Assembly: GCF_009184545.1 (NCBI RefSeq)
Contig: NZ_QJOW01000001.1
Coordinates: 248,001-312,000, forward strand
From: Halosegnis rubeus
GTDB taxonomy: Archaea; Halobacteriota; Halobacteria; Halobacteriales; Haloarculaceae
Reading direction: 5' to 3'
Length of the DNA: 64,000 nucleotides
The notes under the pieces are model-generated. The model did not search any database, was not told where the DNA came from, and saw nothing but the letters and a program-made list of their open reading frames with translations. Of this stretch, positions 54,930-63,183 are shown piece after piece; position 1 is the first letter of the stretch, and each line of letters starts with the position of its first letter. The position numbers were made by a program, and so were the translations under genes.

Positions 54930-55520
54930 TTACCGGTCGGGCGGGCTGAGGGTCAGCCCGAAGTTGATTCCACCCTCCTGTGCGCCGGGGTCGTATCTGA
55001 GTAACACGGCGAGCAGCCCGACAACGAGCAGCTCGAGCGCGACGGCAACGATACCGAACAGCGTCCGGACCGACCCCTGCCCGCTGGCCGCACTCCGGAA
55101 CGTCTCGGCAACCGGGTCGATGATGTGTGCGAGCACGACGGCGACGATGCCGCCGGCGTCGTGGCTGCTCGTCGGCGGAGCCTCGCCGGTGAGCGCGAAC
55201 CCGTGGTTTAACACGGTGTGCCAGCCGAGCCAACCGAGCAGGTACGCACCCATCGCGAGGATGCCGAGCTGGTAGGCCGTCCGGCGGTCGACGGTGCCCC
55301 GACCGGCGAGCACGAGGCCGGCGAGAATCGCGAGGCCCGACGGCACGAACAGCAGTGGCCGGGGTCGCTGGACGGCGTACTCGCCGAGATACTGGCCGAC
55401 AAGCCCGTTCGCGACGAGCGAGACGAGCACCTCTACCCCCACGACGATGTGGATGACCGCGACGATTCCCACGAGTTGTATCGTCGCGAACTGGAGGCCG
55501 CGGACTGTTCGCGCGTTCAT
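54930..55520 (-). CDS. haloarchaeal membrane protein of unknown function
   Basis: A 196-residue protein, start MNARTVRGLQFATIQLVGIV. About five hydrophobic helices are visible, including VALELLVVGLLAVLLRYDPG near the end. One segment, LIAHIIDPV-like (VAVVLAHIIDPVAETF), has a buried His. I recognise no family. It is convergent with gatB, with no gap. Its own upstream region is shared divergently with the small gene at 55712. Confidence 0.6.
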   Translation of the reverse strand: MNARTVRGLQFATIQLVGIVAVIHIVVGVEVLVSLVANGLVGQYLGEYAVQRPRPLLFVPSGLAILAGLVLAGRGTVDRRTAYQLGILAMGAYLLGWLGWHTVLNHGFALTGEAPPTSSHDAGGIVAVVLAHIIDPVAETFRSAASGQGSVRTLFGIVAVALELLVVGLLAVLLRYDPGAQEGGINFGLTLSPPDR

Positions 55521-55711
55521 ACCGACTAGTCGGGGCAAACGACCAAGAACGGCGCGATTGGCCGCGTCGTCAGTATTCCCGGCAGGTATTGCTGGCGGCT
55601 CAGCATGCACGGCAGTATTGGACATGCGCCGTGATAATCACCTGCTCTCGCCGGATTTGTCATGATTATGGGTGGGTTTATCGGTGTGAGTGCTCCTAGT
55701 CACAGGTAGCT

Positions 55712-55837
55712 ATGGCAGCAAAGAAGGGCGCGACGTTCGGAATCCGTCATCCGACGGTCGTTCCACACGACACGAGAGAGCCGGACGAACAGCCGGACGC
55801 GTCCGTCACACAGGGACCGACCTGTTACGACGACTGA
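55712..55837 (+). CDS. 41-residue conserved-looking small protein
   Basis: MAAKKGATFGIRHPTVVPHD followed by an acidic TREPDEQPDASVTQ and a terminal CYDD. The ATG at 55712 and stop at 55835-55837 give a frame with haloarchaeal-like composition. The N-terminal TFGIRHPTVVPHD has a non-random, motif-like look. I do not recognise a family. It may be real or chance; comparison with other haloarchaea would settle it. Confidence 0.45.
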   Translation: MAAKKGATFGIRHPTVVPHDTREPDEQPDASVTQGPTCYDD

Positions 55838-55951
55838 CGGGTCGGGGTGGGTGGCTGCTGTCGGTACGTGCAGTGTCTGCCACGACCGCGGAGACCCAGT
55901 CGGTCTTCGCGTGAAACGAAACTTCTTGTGAGTAGAGCGTCCACCGGGCGT

Positions 55952-57295
55952 ATGGGCTTGTTCGACCGACTACGCGGCGACGGTGGTCCGCGTGTCGCTT
56001 TCTTCGGTATCGACGGTGTGCCGTACAGTCTCATCGCCGATAACCCCAGCCGGTTTCCGAATCTGACCGACCTCGCCAACGACGGTGCCGGCGGTGCAAT
56101 CGACTCCATCGTCCCGCCGGAGTCGTCGGCCTGCTGGCCGTCGCTCACGACCGGCGTCAATCCGGGAACGACGGGCGTCTACGGCTTCCAGGACCGCGAA
56201 GTGGGAAGCTACGACACTTACGTCCCGATGGGGCGTGACGTGCAGGCGACCCGCGTCTGGGACCGCGTGACCGACGCCGGCCGCGACGCGACCGTGATGA
56301 ATGTCCCCGTGACGTTTCCGCCACAGCGCAACGTCCAGCGGATGGTCTCGGGATTCCTCTCGCCGGGTGTCGAGAAGGCCGCCTACCCCGACGAGCTGCG
56401 GGACGACCTCCAGAACTCCAACTACCGCATCGACACGAACGCGAAGCTCGGCCACCAAGCCGACAAGACGGAGTTCATCGAGAACGCCTACGCCACGCTC
56501 GACGCCCGCTACGAGGCGTTCTCGAAGTACGTCAAGAAGGACGACTGGGACCTCTTTTTCGGCGTCTTCATGACGACCGACCGGGTCAACCACTTCCTGT
56601 TTGGCGACTACGAGCAGGACGGCGAGTACAAAGAAGAGTTCCTAGAGTTCTACGAGCAGGTGGACGAGTATCTCGGCAAGCTGCGCTCGCAGCTTCCCGA
56701 GGACGTGACGATGCTCGTCGCCAGCGACCACGGCTTCACCACCGAACGCTACGAGGTGAACCTCAACACGTGGCTCGAGGACGAGGGGTGGCTCTCGTAT
56801 CAGACCGACGACCACGACTCGCTGGCCGACATCAGCGAGGAGGCGCGTGCCTACTCGTTCATCCCCGGGCGGTTGTATCTGAACCTGGAGGGCCGCGAGC
56901 CGCGCGGCTCCGTCCCCGAGTCGGAGTACGAAGACGTTCGCGCGGAATTAAGAAAGGCCATCGAGGAGCTGGAGGGGCCGACCGGCGAGCCGGTCGCCCA
57001 GCGTGTCGTCACGAAGGAAGACGCCTACCGTGGCCCACACGACGATATCGCCCCCGACCTGACCGTGATTCCGACCCACGGTTACGACCTGAAGGCCGGC
57101 TTCGCGGGCAACGACGAGGTGTTCACGACCGGACCGCGCAACGGGATGCACTCCTTCGAGAACGCCTGTCTGTTCGTCGACGACGACCGCGCCCGCATCG
57201 ACGACGTGGACCTGTTCGACATCACGCCGACTATCCTGGACCTGCTGGAGATGGAGACCGACCGCACGGAACTGGACGGCGCGTCGCTCGTCTAA
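55952..57295 (+). CDS. alkaline phosphatase superfamily protein (phosphodiesterase type)
   Basis: A 447-residue protein, start MGLFDRLRGDGGPRVAFFGI. The metal/nucleophile region reads FFGIDGVPYSLI and SSACWPSLTTGVNPGTTGVYG, with Thr/Ser as the expected nucleophile. VASDHGFTTERYEVNLNTWL and the final metal-binding GMHSFENACLFV match type I phosphodiesterase/nucleotide pyrophosphatase enzymes. It probably hydrolyses a phosphodiester or transfers a phospho-group in the cell envelope or cytoplasm (no signal peptide). It is convergent with CetZ across a 162-bp gap. Confidence 0.82.
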   Translation: MGLFDRLRGDGGPRVAFFGIDGVPYSLIADNPSRFPNLTDLANDGAGGAIDSIVPPESSACWPSLTTGVNPGTTGVYGFQDREVGSYDTYVPMGRDVQATRVWDRVTDAGRDATVMNVPVTFPPQRNVQRMVSGFLSPGVEKAAYPDELRDDLQNSNYRIDTNAKLGHQADKTEFIENAYATLDARYEAFSKYVKKDDWDLFFGVFMTTDRVNHFLFGDYEQDGEYKEEFLEFYEQVDEYLGKLRSQLPEDVTMLVASDHGFTTERYEVNLNTWLEDEGWLSYQTDDHDSLADISEEARAYSFIPGRLYLNLEGREPRGSVPESEYEDVRAELRKAIEELEGPTGEPVAQRVVTKEDAYRGPHDDIAPDLTVIPTHGYDLKAGFAGNDEVFTTGPRNGMHSFENACLFVDDDRARIDDVDLFDITPTILDLLEMETDRTELDGASLV

Positions 57296-57337
57296 CGCGG
57301 TCGAAAAGTATTACTCACACTACTCTAACTCCGACGT

Positions 57338-57400
57338 GTCGGGGTTTTCCCGACGTGGTGCCCTCGACGTGAGTCGAACGGGGATGGGTTTCATCCCCGT
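57338..57400. terminator. two hairpins between convergent genes, possible 3' structures
   Basis: Stem GTCGGG (57338-57343) with CCCGAC (57349-57354), loop of GTTTT. Stem ACGGGGATG (57378-57386) with CATCCCCGT (57392-57400), loop of GGTTT. They lie between the ends of the phosphatase-like and CetZ genes. They have T-rich loops rather than a classical terminal T-run, so the terminator role is only a suggestion. Confidence 0.3.
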
Positions 57401-57457
57401 CGGCTCCGGTGACCTGTGGGCGTCGAACTCGCTCGTCAACGACCCGCCAGCGCCTGC

Positions 57458-58531
57458 TCAAAACAGGTCGTCGAGGTCATCGTTCACCAGCGACTCCGTG
57501 GCGTCGGGCGTCTCCTCCGCAACGCTCGCCTCGCTGGCTTGGTCGAGGAACGCCTGCACGCGCTCGGACCGTTCGACGCCACCCAGCAGGACGAGCCCGG
57601 CCAGCCGCTCGGAGTCGAGCGGATAATCACCCCCGCGCACCTGCATCGACCCGAGTTCGTCCTCCAGCCACGTCTGGGCCGACTCGACGCCCTTGCGGTT
57701 GATGCGGTCTGCCCGTCCGGCGACGATGAGCAGCCCGCTTTCGGCCGTGGTCGCATCCGGGAGACTCGTTCCCGTGAGTAAGGCGTTCCGTACGACGGAG
57801 GTGATGGTGTTGAGGTTCGCGTCGGCGTCGGGGCTACTCTCGGCAGATGCGTAGCCGATGGCCGCGAGCGACCCCTCCCGGAGCGTGTTGATAATTTCGG
57901 AGCTGTCGACGACGGACTCGGCGGCGACGTTCGCTGGGTCGAACTCGCCGGCCGCGAGCAGCAGGCCGACGCGCTGGGCGATCTTCTCGTTGACGGCCGC
58001 GTACCCCTCGTCCATCGACTCACCGGCCTGTCGCCACGCGTCGTTGTCGACGAGGATGGTCGCGTCGGCCTCCCGCGCTAGCGTCTTCAGCGACCGCCCG
58101 GCGTTACGCTGATACAGCGCCCCCTCGTCGCGGCCGGGGAGCACGCCGAGCACGTAGACGGGCACGTCGTAGACGCGCTTGAGTTCGTGGGCGAGCACGG
58201 GCGCACCGCCCGACCCGGTACCGCCACCGAGGCCGGCAGTGATGATGATGGCCTCGCAGTCGGAGCCGACGCGGCCCGATACGGCGTCGATGACCTCGTT
58301 GGTGTCGTCTCGCATCACCGTCGCACCGAGGTCGTTGTCGCCGCCGACGCCGTGGCCGTTGACGCGCTCCGCGCCGACGAGGAGGGTGTCGAGACCGATG
58401 GAGGAGAGGTCCGCTCGCGCGCTGTTGATCGCGAGCGAACTGACGACCGAATCGGCCGCCAGCGGGTCACGCGAGAGGGCTTCGGCCAGCTTGCCGCCGG
58501 CTTGACCCACGCCGATAAGGGCGACTTTCAT
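57458..58531 (-). CDS. cetZ: CetZ tubulin-superfamily cytoskeletal protein
   Basis: A 357-residue protein, start MKVALIGVGQAGGKLAEALS. The GTP-binding T4 loop GGGTGSG is at residues 102-108, preceded by IIITAG. The first loop is VGQAGGKL, without the GG-G-GN style of FtsZ. The N-terminal INSARADL, GHGVGGDNDLGATVM and C-terminal ERSERVQAFLDQASEA fit CetZ, the family that controls haloarchaeal cell shape. It is shorter at the N-terminus than FtsZ1 and ends DDLDDLF. Which CetZ paralogue it is cannot be decided from one sequence. Confidence 0.88.
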   Translation of the reverse strand: MKVALIGVGQAGGKLAEALSRDPLAADSVVSSLAINSARADLSSIGLDTLLVGAERVNGHGVGGDNDLGATVMRDDTNEVIDAVSGRVGSDCEAIIITAGLGGGTGSGGAPVLAHELKRVYDVPVYVLGVLPGRDEGALYQRNAGRSLKTLAREADATILVDNDAWRQAGESMDEGYAAVNEKIAQRVGLLLAAGEFDPANVAAESVVDSSEIINTLREGSLAAIGYASAESSPDADANLNTITSVVRNALLTGTSLPDATTAESGLLIVAGRADRINRKGVESAQTWLEDELGSMQVRGGDYPLDSERLAGLVLLGGVERSERVQAFLDQASEASVAEETPDATESLVNDDLDDLF

Positions 58532-58680
58532 GTGATATACTCAACGTGTCGCACAATTAGTGTTGTCCCGGTCACCCGATACGCTGCCCTCATTTCTTTG
58601 GAGCGGACGCACTTCCTTGGCCCAACGACAGTCCATGATTAACGGAGTGACTGAAGCATACAGAGTAGATGAGTCGTTTC

Positions 58681-59361
58681 CTACTCGATTGGTCGGTCAG
58701 TGCTGATTCGGTCGATGCCGATATCGCGATACTCTTCAAGTACCTCTGGTGTCGGCCCTTCTTCGGGTGTTGCTGTCTGGACAACGAGCCCGCGGTCGTG
58801 CGCTGTCTCGACTACGTCTGCATCGGCTCCCATCGAGTGGAACAGGTGAACAGTATTACAGCCAAGATGTGCTGCGGTGTCTAATCCAAGCACTGGCGCA
58901 TCTTCGTACAGTCCATGATAGAGGACATGGCCAAGCGGTATCTCCGTTGTCGCCTCCGCGACGGCGTGGAGTGCAAGTGGGCTAAACGAGATAATCGTTA
59001 CTGGGTTGTCAATCGTATCGACAGCATCCAGCACATCCTCGACGAGTCCCCACTCTTTCAGTTCGATTTCGACGCCAGTGTCCGCTGGAATCGTCTGGAG
59101 TGCCTCGTCTAACCGCGGAATCCGTTCTCCAGAGTCTAAAACCTCCAGTGTCTGCAACTCATCCCAGCTTGCGTTCACCACGCGACCGGTGGCATCGGTT
59201 AGCCGACCCAACCACTCGTCGTGAAACACGACGAGCTCACCGGTACGACACGGTCGAACGTCCAACTCAATCCAGTCGGCTGTCTCTGCGGCCTGTTCAA
59301 ACGCCGCCAACGTGTTCTCTGGATACACATCCCCGTAGCCTCGGTGGGCAACAATCTCCAT
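58681..59361 (-). CDS. ugpQ: glycerophosphodiester phosphodiesterase
   Basis: A 226-residue protein, start MEIVAHRGYGDVYPENTLAA. It has HRG-x8-PENT with metal/active-site residues, ELDVRPCRTGELVVFHDEWL with catalytic His, and PRLDEALQTIP and ELKEW. The C-terminal IGIDRISTDRP completes the GDPD fold. It splits glycerophosphodiesters to glycerol-3-phosphate and an alcohol. It is divergent from the ugp transporter genes and shares their promoter region. ATG at 59361 is chosen because it begins the conserved core. Confidence 0.92.
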   Translation of the reverse strand: MEIVAHRGYGDVYPENTLAAFEQAAETADWIELDVRPCRTGELVVFHDEWLGRLTDATGRVVNASWDELQTLEVLDSGERIPRLDEALQTIPADTGVEIELKEWGLVEDVLDAVDTIDNPVTIISFSPLALHAVAEATTEIPLGHVLYHGLYEDAPVLGLDTAAHLGCNTVHLFHSMGADADVVETAHDRGLVVQTATPEEGPTPEVLEEYRDIGIDRISTDRPIE

Positions 59362-59624
59362 AGCAGCCAATATCGCGGCAGATATATGAATTAGTCGGTT
59401 AGCTGATATATATTGCATATAGCCGTGCCCTCTGTCGAATCGTTCCGTGGTAGTTCGTTAACGACGGGAAGTAAGCGTCAATATACAGCTCTCAGAGTGG
59501 TATTGTGAGTAACTGAGAACTATTATAAGCAGATTAGAAGTTGCAGTGAAATAATTCGCTGAATGCCACGTCCGATTTATGATTCGAACATGACCGTGGG
59601 TCAATTAGCGCGGGTGGGTGAGTG
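59362..59624. promoter_or_regulatory. divergent ugpQ/ugpC regulatory region
   Basis: 263 bp, markedly AT-rich. ugpQ: TATA GATATATG (59381-59388) 20-27 bp upstream on the minus strand. ugpC: candidate TATA boxes at about 59521-59529 and 59574-59580. A 10-bp perfect palindrome TCGTTAACGA (59455-59464) lies near the middle, a possible operator. Phosphate-starvation control is a reasonable guess but not shown. Confidence 0.5.
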
Positions 59625-60752
59625 ATGGCACGCATAGAACTGGAGTCGCTCCAGAAAGAGTTCGGCGAGACCGTTGCGGTAAACGACATTTCACTGTCGG
59701 TGCCGGATGGAGAGTTCCTCGTCCTTGTTGGACCGAGCGGCTGTGGAAAGAGTACGCTCTTGCGAACGATTTCCGGACTTGAATCACAGACGTCAGGGGA
59801 CATCAGTATCGGAGATAACCGCGTTACGAACGTTGAACCGAAAGACCGCGGCGTCGCGATGGTGTTCCAAGATTACGCGCTGTATCCCCATATGACGGCA
59901 CGGCGAAACATGACGTTCGGACTGGACTCACACGTCTCAATGAGTGACGACGAAATTGAGCAGGCCGTGCAGGATGTTGGTGAGACGCTGGGCATTGGCG
60001 ATCTGTTGGATCGGACACCAGATGCACTGTCCGGAGGTGAGAAACAGCGCGTTGCAATGGGGCGAGCGTTACTCCGTGAACCAGACGTGTTCCTGCTTGA
60101 CGAGCCATTGTCGAATCTTGACGCGAAGCTCCGCGATCAGATGCGTGCAGAGCTGACGCAGTTACACGAGCGGATCGGTACGACAACCATCTACGTCACC
60201 CACGACCAGACGGAGGCGATGACGCTCGGCGACCGCGTTGCAGTGATGAACGACGGTGAGATTGAGCAGGTGGAGTCACCACAAGTACTGTACGACGAGC
60301 CAGCAAGCCGGTTCGTTGCTGAGTTCATCGGCTCACCACAGATGAACTTCTTACCGGTGGACGTTGAGGGTCGGAGCCGCCCAACAGTGACTACGCTTCA
60401 ACGACACCTCACCAGTCCGTTCCCGACCCCGAACGAGACATCGTTACCAGCAACCGACAACGCAGTGCTCGGGGTTCGCCCAGAGGACCTCTATCTTGCA
60501 CAGGAAACGGAAGACGACTCCTTCGCTGGTCCAGTCGAGATGACCGTGACGCTCCACGAGACGCTTGGTGATTCAGTGGTACTGCATGGAACCGTGGCGA
60601 ACGAACGGATTCGCATTCGCACCAGCCAGCGGCCCAATGTCACTGCAGGCGACACTATCCGCGTCGTGGTTGACCCGACCCGACTGCACCTGTTTGATAG
60701 CGACGGCGATACACTTGCTCACGCGGCCGAGAAGATGGTACAGACGGTCTGA
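59625..60752 (+). CDS. ugpC: glycerol-3-phosphate/sugar ABC transporter ATPase
   Basis: A 375-residue ATPase, start MARIELESLQKEFGETVAVN. Walker A GPSGCGKST at 36-44, Q-loop AMVFQDYALYPHMT, signature LSGGEKQRVAMGRAL, Walker B DVFLLDEPLSNLD, switch YVTHDQTEAM. The C-terminal TOBE-type regulatory region (VLGVRPEDLYL) identifies the UgpC/MalK class. The GTG at 59622 is a possible alternative start. It powers the UgpA/UgpE channel. Context (UgpQ, UgpB) supports glycerol-3-phosphate or glycerophosphodiesters as substrate. Confidence 0.92.
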   Translation: MARIELESLQKEFGETVAVNDISLSVPDGEFLVLVGPSGCGKSTLLRTISGLESQTSGDISIGDNRVTNVEPKDRGVAMVFQDYALYPHMTARRNMTFGLDSHVSMSDDEIEQAVQDVGETLGIGDLLDRTPDALSGGEKQRVAMGRALLREPDVFLLDEPLSNLDAKLRDQMRAELTQLHERIGTTTIYVTHDQTEAMTLGDRVAVMNDGEIEQVESPQVLYDEPASRFVAEFIGSPQMNFLPVDVEGRSRPTVTTLQRHLTSPFPTPNETSLPATDNAVLGVRPEDLYLAQETEDDSFAGPVEMTVTLHETLGDSVVLHGTVANERIRIRTSQRPNVTAGDTIRVVVDPTRLHLFDSDGDTLAHAAEKMVQTV

Positions 60753-60820
60753 CAGACGGATTGAGTAGTATATATCCGTCCTGAGACGTCATACTGATCA
60801 GACGCCTATCTCTGACGAAG

Positions 60821-60828
60821 TATATAAA
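60821..60828 (+). promoter_or_regulatory. TATA-like box before ugpB
   Basis: TATATAAA lies about 42-49 bp upstream of the ATG at 60870, in a 117-bp gap after ugpC. ugpB-A-E may be separately or additionally transcribed from here with a short leader. Confidence 0.5.
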
Positions 60829-60869
60829 ATATAAACGGTCTAAATGATAGATTGCTCTTCACCAGTGTG

Positions 60870-62279
60870 ATGGATGCACAACAGTCACGGCGCTCCGTAC
60901 TGAAAACCACTGGACTGGCGGCAACAGTCGGTCTCGCCGGGATGGCAGGTTGTTCCAGCCTCGGTGGTGGAACTGGCGGTGGCAACGCTGCCCAGCAAAT
61001 CAACTTCGAGAACCTCGGCAACCGCGAGGCGAGCGAAAACGTTGAACTGGAGTTTTGGATTTCGATCGGCGCTGAAGATCTCGTCCAAGGTATCGTTGAC
61101 CGATTCAACGAACAGAGCGATTCGATTACGGTGTCAGTATCGAATCAGGGGAACTACAATGAGGTCTGGAACCAGACGCAACAAGCACAGACTGCCGGGA
61201 GTCCACCGGGAATCGTCCATCTCAATGCAGTGAGTACCCTCCCGGCATGGGCGGAAGACGTCGTGATTCCGGCTGAGGACCTTATCGGGCCAGAGATTGA
61301 CCGGAGCAACTTCGTCAGCGCAGTTAGCAACTACTACGTCATCGACGACACGCTGTTGGGGCTTCCGTTCGGTGTCTCGACGGTCGCGTGCAGTTACAAT
61401 CGCTCTGCATTTGAGCAAGCCGGGCTGGCTTCACACCCAGACGATGTCGAACTAACCACGTTTGACGACTGGCAGACCGCTGCTGATGCCGTGATGGCCG
61501 AGACCGAGATGAGCAGCGGTGTCACGTGGCCACAGATCGGCTGGTTTTACGAGACGTTCTTCGCGACGCAGGGACAGAACGTCGTCAACAATGAGAACGG
61601 CCGAGCGAGTCCTGCGACGGCGTCGTACTTCGATTCTGACGCGGCCCGACGTATGTACGAGTGGAACAGCAGCATGTACGAGTCGAACCGGTATCAGCTG
61701 TCGGCTGACTGGAGCGAGGCTAGACAGGCATTCCTCAGCGGACAGGTGGCAGTGCAGATGGACTCATCAGCCGCACTGGCTGCCCTCTCGGGTGGCGCAC
61801 GAGAGGCCGGCTTTGAGCACGGTGTCGGAACCGTGCCGTCAGCGACGACCGATGGACGGGAGGGGCCTATTATCGGTGGCGGCGCACTGTTCGTGCCAAC
61901 CGGAATCGACGGGGCAAAGCTGAAAGCGGCCGCGGAACTCATGCTCTGGTTGTCACAGCCTGAACAGCAAGCAGAGTGGCACATGTCGACTGGCTACTAT
62001 CCGCTGAGCCGAGAGGCGATCACGATTGCAGAAGAGCAGGGGTTCTACGAGGAATCCCCACAGTTCCGTCGTGCCTTCGAGCAGTTCGCGAGTCGACCGG
62101 AGACGCCTGCAACAGCCGGCGCATTCACCTACGACCACGGTGAGGTGCGGACCGAGATTGTCAACGGATTAGATCGGCTCTACGGCGGAAACAGCGTCGA
62201 AGATGTCGTGTCGTCGACGAAATCGAACGTCGACGACGTGTTGGCGCGGGCAAGCGACGCTGATCCACGTTCTGAGTAG
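60870..62279 (+). CDS. ugpB: glycerol-3-phosphate-type solute-binding lipoprotein
   Basis: A 469-residue protein, start MDAQQSRRSVLKTTGLAATV. It has a Tat signal (twin Arg R7-R8 in SRRSVLK) and a lipobox with C28 after GLAGMAG, so it is exported folded and lipid-anchored. The mature part has extracellular solute-binding family 1 features: LEFWISIGAEDLVQGIVDRF, GIVHLNAVSTLPAWAEDVVI, and LMLWLSQPEQQAEWHMSTGY. The fold and gene neighbours point to UgpB; sugars are not excluded. ATG at 60870 is better than TTG 18 bp upstream. Confidence 0.88.
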   Translation: MDAQQSRRSVLKTTGLAATVGLAGMAGCSSLGGGTGGGNAAQQINFENLGNREASENVELEFWISIGAEDLVQGIVDRFNEQSDSITVSVSNQGNYNEVWNQTQQAQTAGSPPGIVHLNAVSTLPAWAEDVVIPAEDLIGPEIDRSNFVSAVSNYYVIDDTLLGLPFGVSTVACSYNRSAFEQAGLASHPDDVELTTFDDWQTAADAVMAETEMSSGVTWPQIGWFYETFFATQGQNVVNNENGRASPATASYFDSDAARRMYEWNSSMYESNRYQLSADWSEARQAFLSGQVAVQMDSSAALAALSGGAREAGFEHGVGTVPSATTDGREGPIIGGGALFVPTGIDGAKLKAAAELMLWLSQPEQQAEWHMSTGYYPLSREAITIAEEQGFYEESPQFRRAFEQFASRPETPATAGAFTYDHGEVRTEIVNGLDRLYGGNSVEDVVSSTKSNVDDVLARASDADPRSE

Positions 62280-63182
62280 ATGACCGAGCAACACTCTCGA
62301 CTACAGGTGTTCACGAGTAACTGGCAGGCAGCGGCACTGCTACTGCCCACCCTCGCGCTCATCGCCGTCTTCCTCTATTATCCGTTTCTCGAAACGGTGC
62401 AACTGAGCTTCTATCAGCTGCGAGTGCTCGGTAGTGGTGAGTGGGTCGGGCTACAAAACTACGTACAGTTGTTCGAGTCCGGAGCGTACCGAAACAGCTT
62501 GGTCGTCACCGTACTGTTCACTGCAGCCACGGTAACTGCCTCGCTGTTTCTCTCTCTCATCATCTCGTTTCTCATCCACGAGGCCAACCGGTTCACTAAT
62601 CTCTACTTAGTGGCCGCAATCTGGCCATATGCGATGCCAATCGCTGTCGCCGGCATCGTGCTTGATTTTCTTATCAATCCTCGTATTGGGGTCGTCACGT
62701 GGGCGATTGAAGTGCTGACCGGCTTCCAATTTGCGTGGCAAACAAACGGGGCCCTCGCCCTAGTGGCTGTCATTATTGCTGCCGTCTGGCAGGGGTTGGG
62801 CTACAGTATCATCTTCATGACAGCCGCATTCAACCAAGTCCCCGACTCAATTACGGATGCAGCCAAGCTAGATGGGATTGGACGGTTCCAGCGGCTGTTT
62901 CGCATCTACGTCCCCCTCATTTCGCCTGTGCTCGTGTTTCTGATCGTTATCCAGACGATTGGAGCGTTCTTCGGTGGCTTTGCCCTTATCGACCTGATGA
63001 CAAGCGGTGGTCCGAGCAATGCCACAAACGTGTTGATGTTCAATCTGTACCAGGACGCCTTCCTGAACCAGCGATTCGGCTACGCCTCCGCACAGTCTAT
63101 CGTCCTGTTTGGATTCGTTGCCGTGTTGATGTACGTTCAGTTACGTGTCACTGACCGCTACGCGTACTACGGGGGTGCCTGA
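62280..63182 (+). CDS. ugpA: ABC transporter permease UgpA-like
   Basis: A 300-residue permease, start MTEQHSRLQVFTSNWQAAAL immediately after the ugpB stop (no spacer). It has six helices with the binding-protein-dependent coupling (EAA) loop SITDAAKLDGIGRFQRLFRI YVPLISP near residue 200. The N-terminal LAAFLYYPFLETVQLSFYQL-like start is typical of MalF/UgpA. It pairs with UgpE to form the channel. Confidence 0.9.
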   Translation: MTEQHSRLQVFTSNWQAAALLLPTLALIAVFLYYPFLETVQLSFYQLRVLGSGEWVGLQNYVQLFESGAYRNSLVVTVLFTAATVTASLFLSLIISFLIHEANRFTNLYLVAAIWPYAMPIAVAGIVLDFLINPRIGVVTWAIEVLTGFQFAWQTNGALALVAVIIAAVWQGLGYSIIFMTAAFNQVPDSITDAAKLDGIGRFQRLFRIYVPLISPVLVFLIVIQTIGAFFGGFALIDLMTSGGPSNATNVLMFNLYQDAFLNQRFGYASAQSIVLFGFVAVLMYVQLRVTDRYAYYGGA

Positions 63183-63183
63183 C

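Noticed and set aside
57360-57400. Possible tRNA (GAGTCGAACGGGG resembles part of a T-arm)
   Set aside because: No acceptor stem, D-arm or anticodon stem can be formed on either strand; the GGGGATG/CATCCCC pairing is a simple hairpin.
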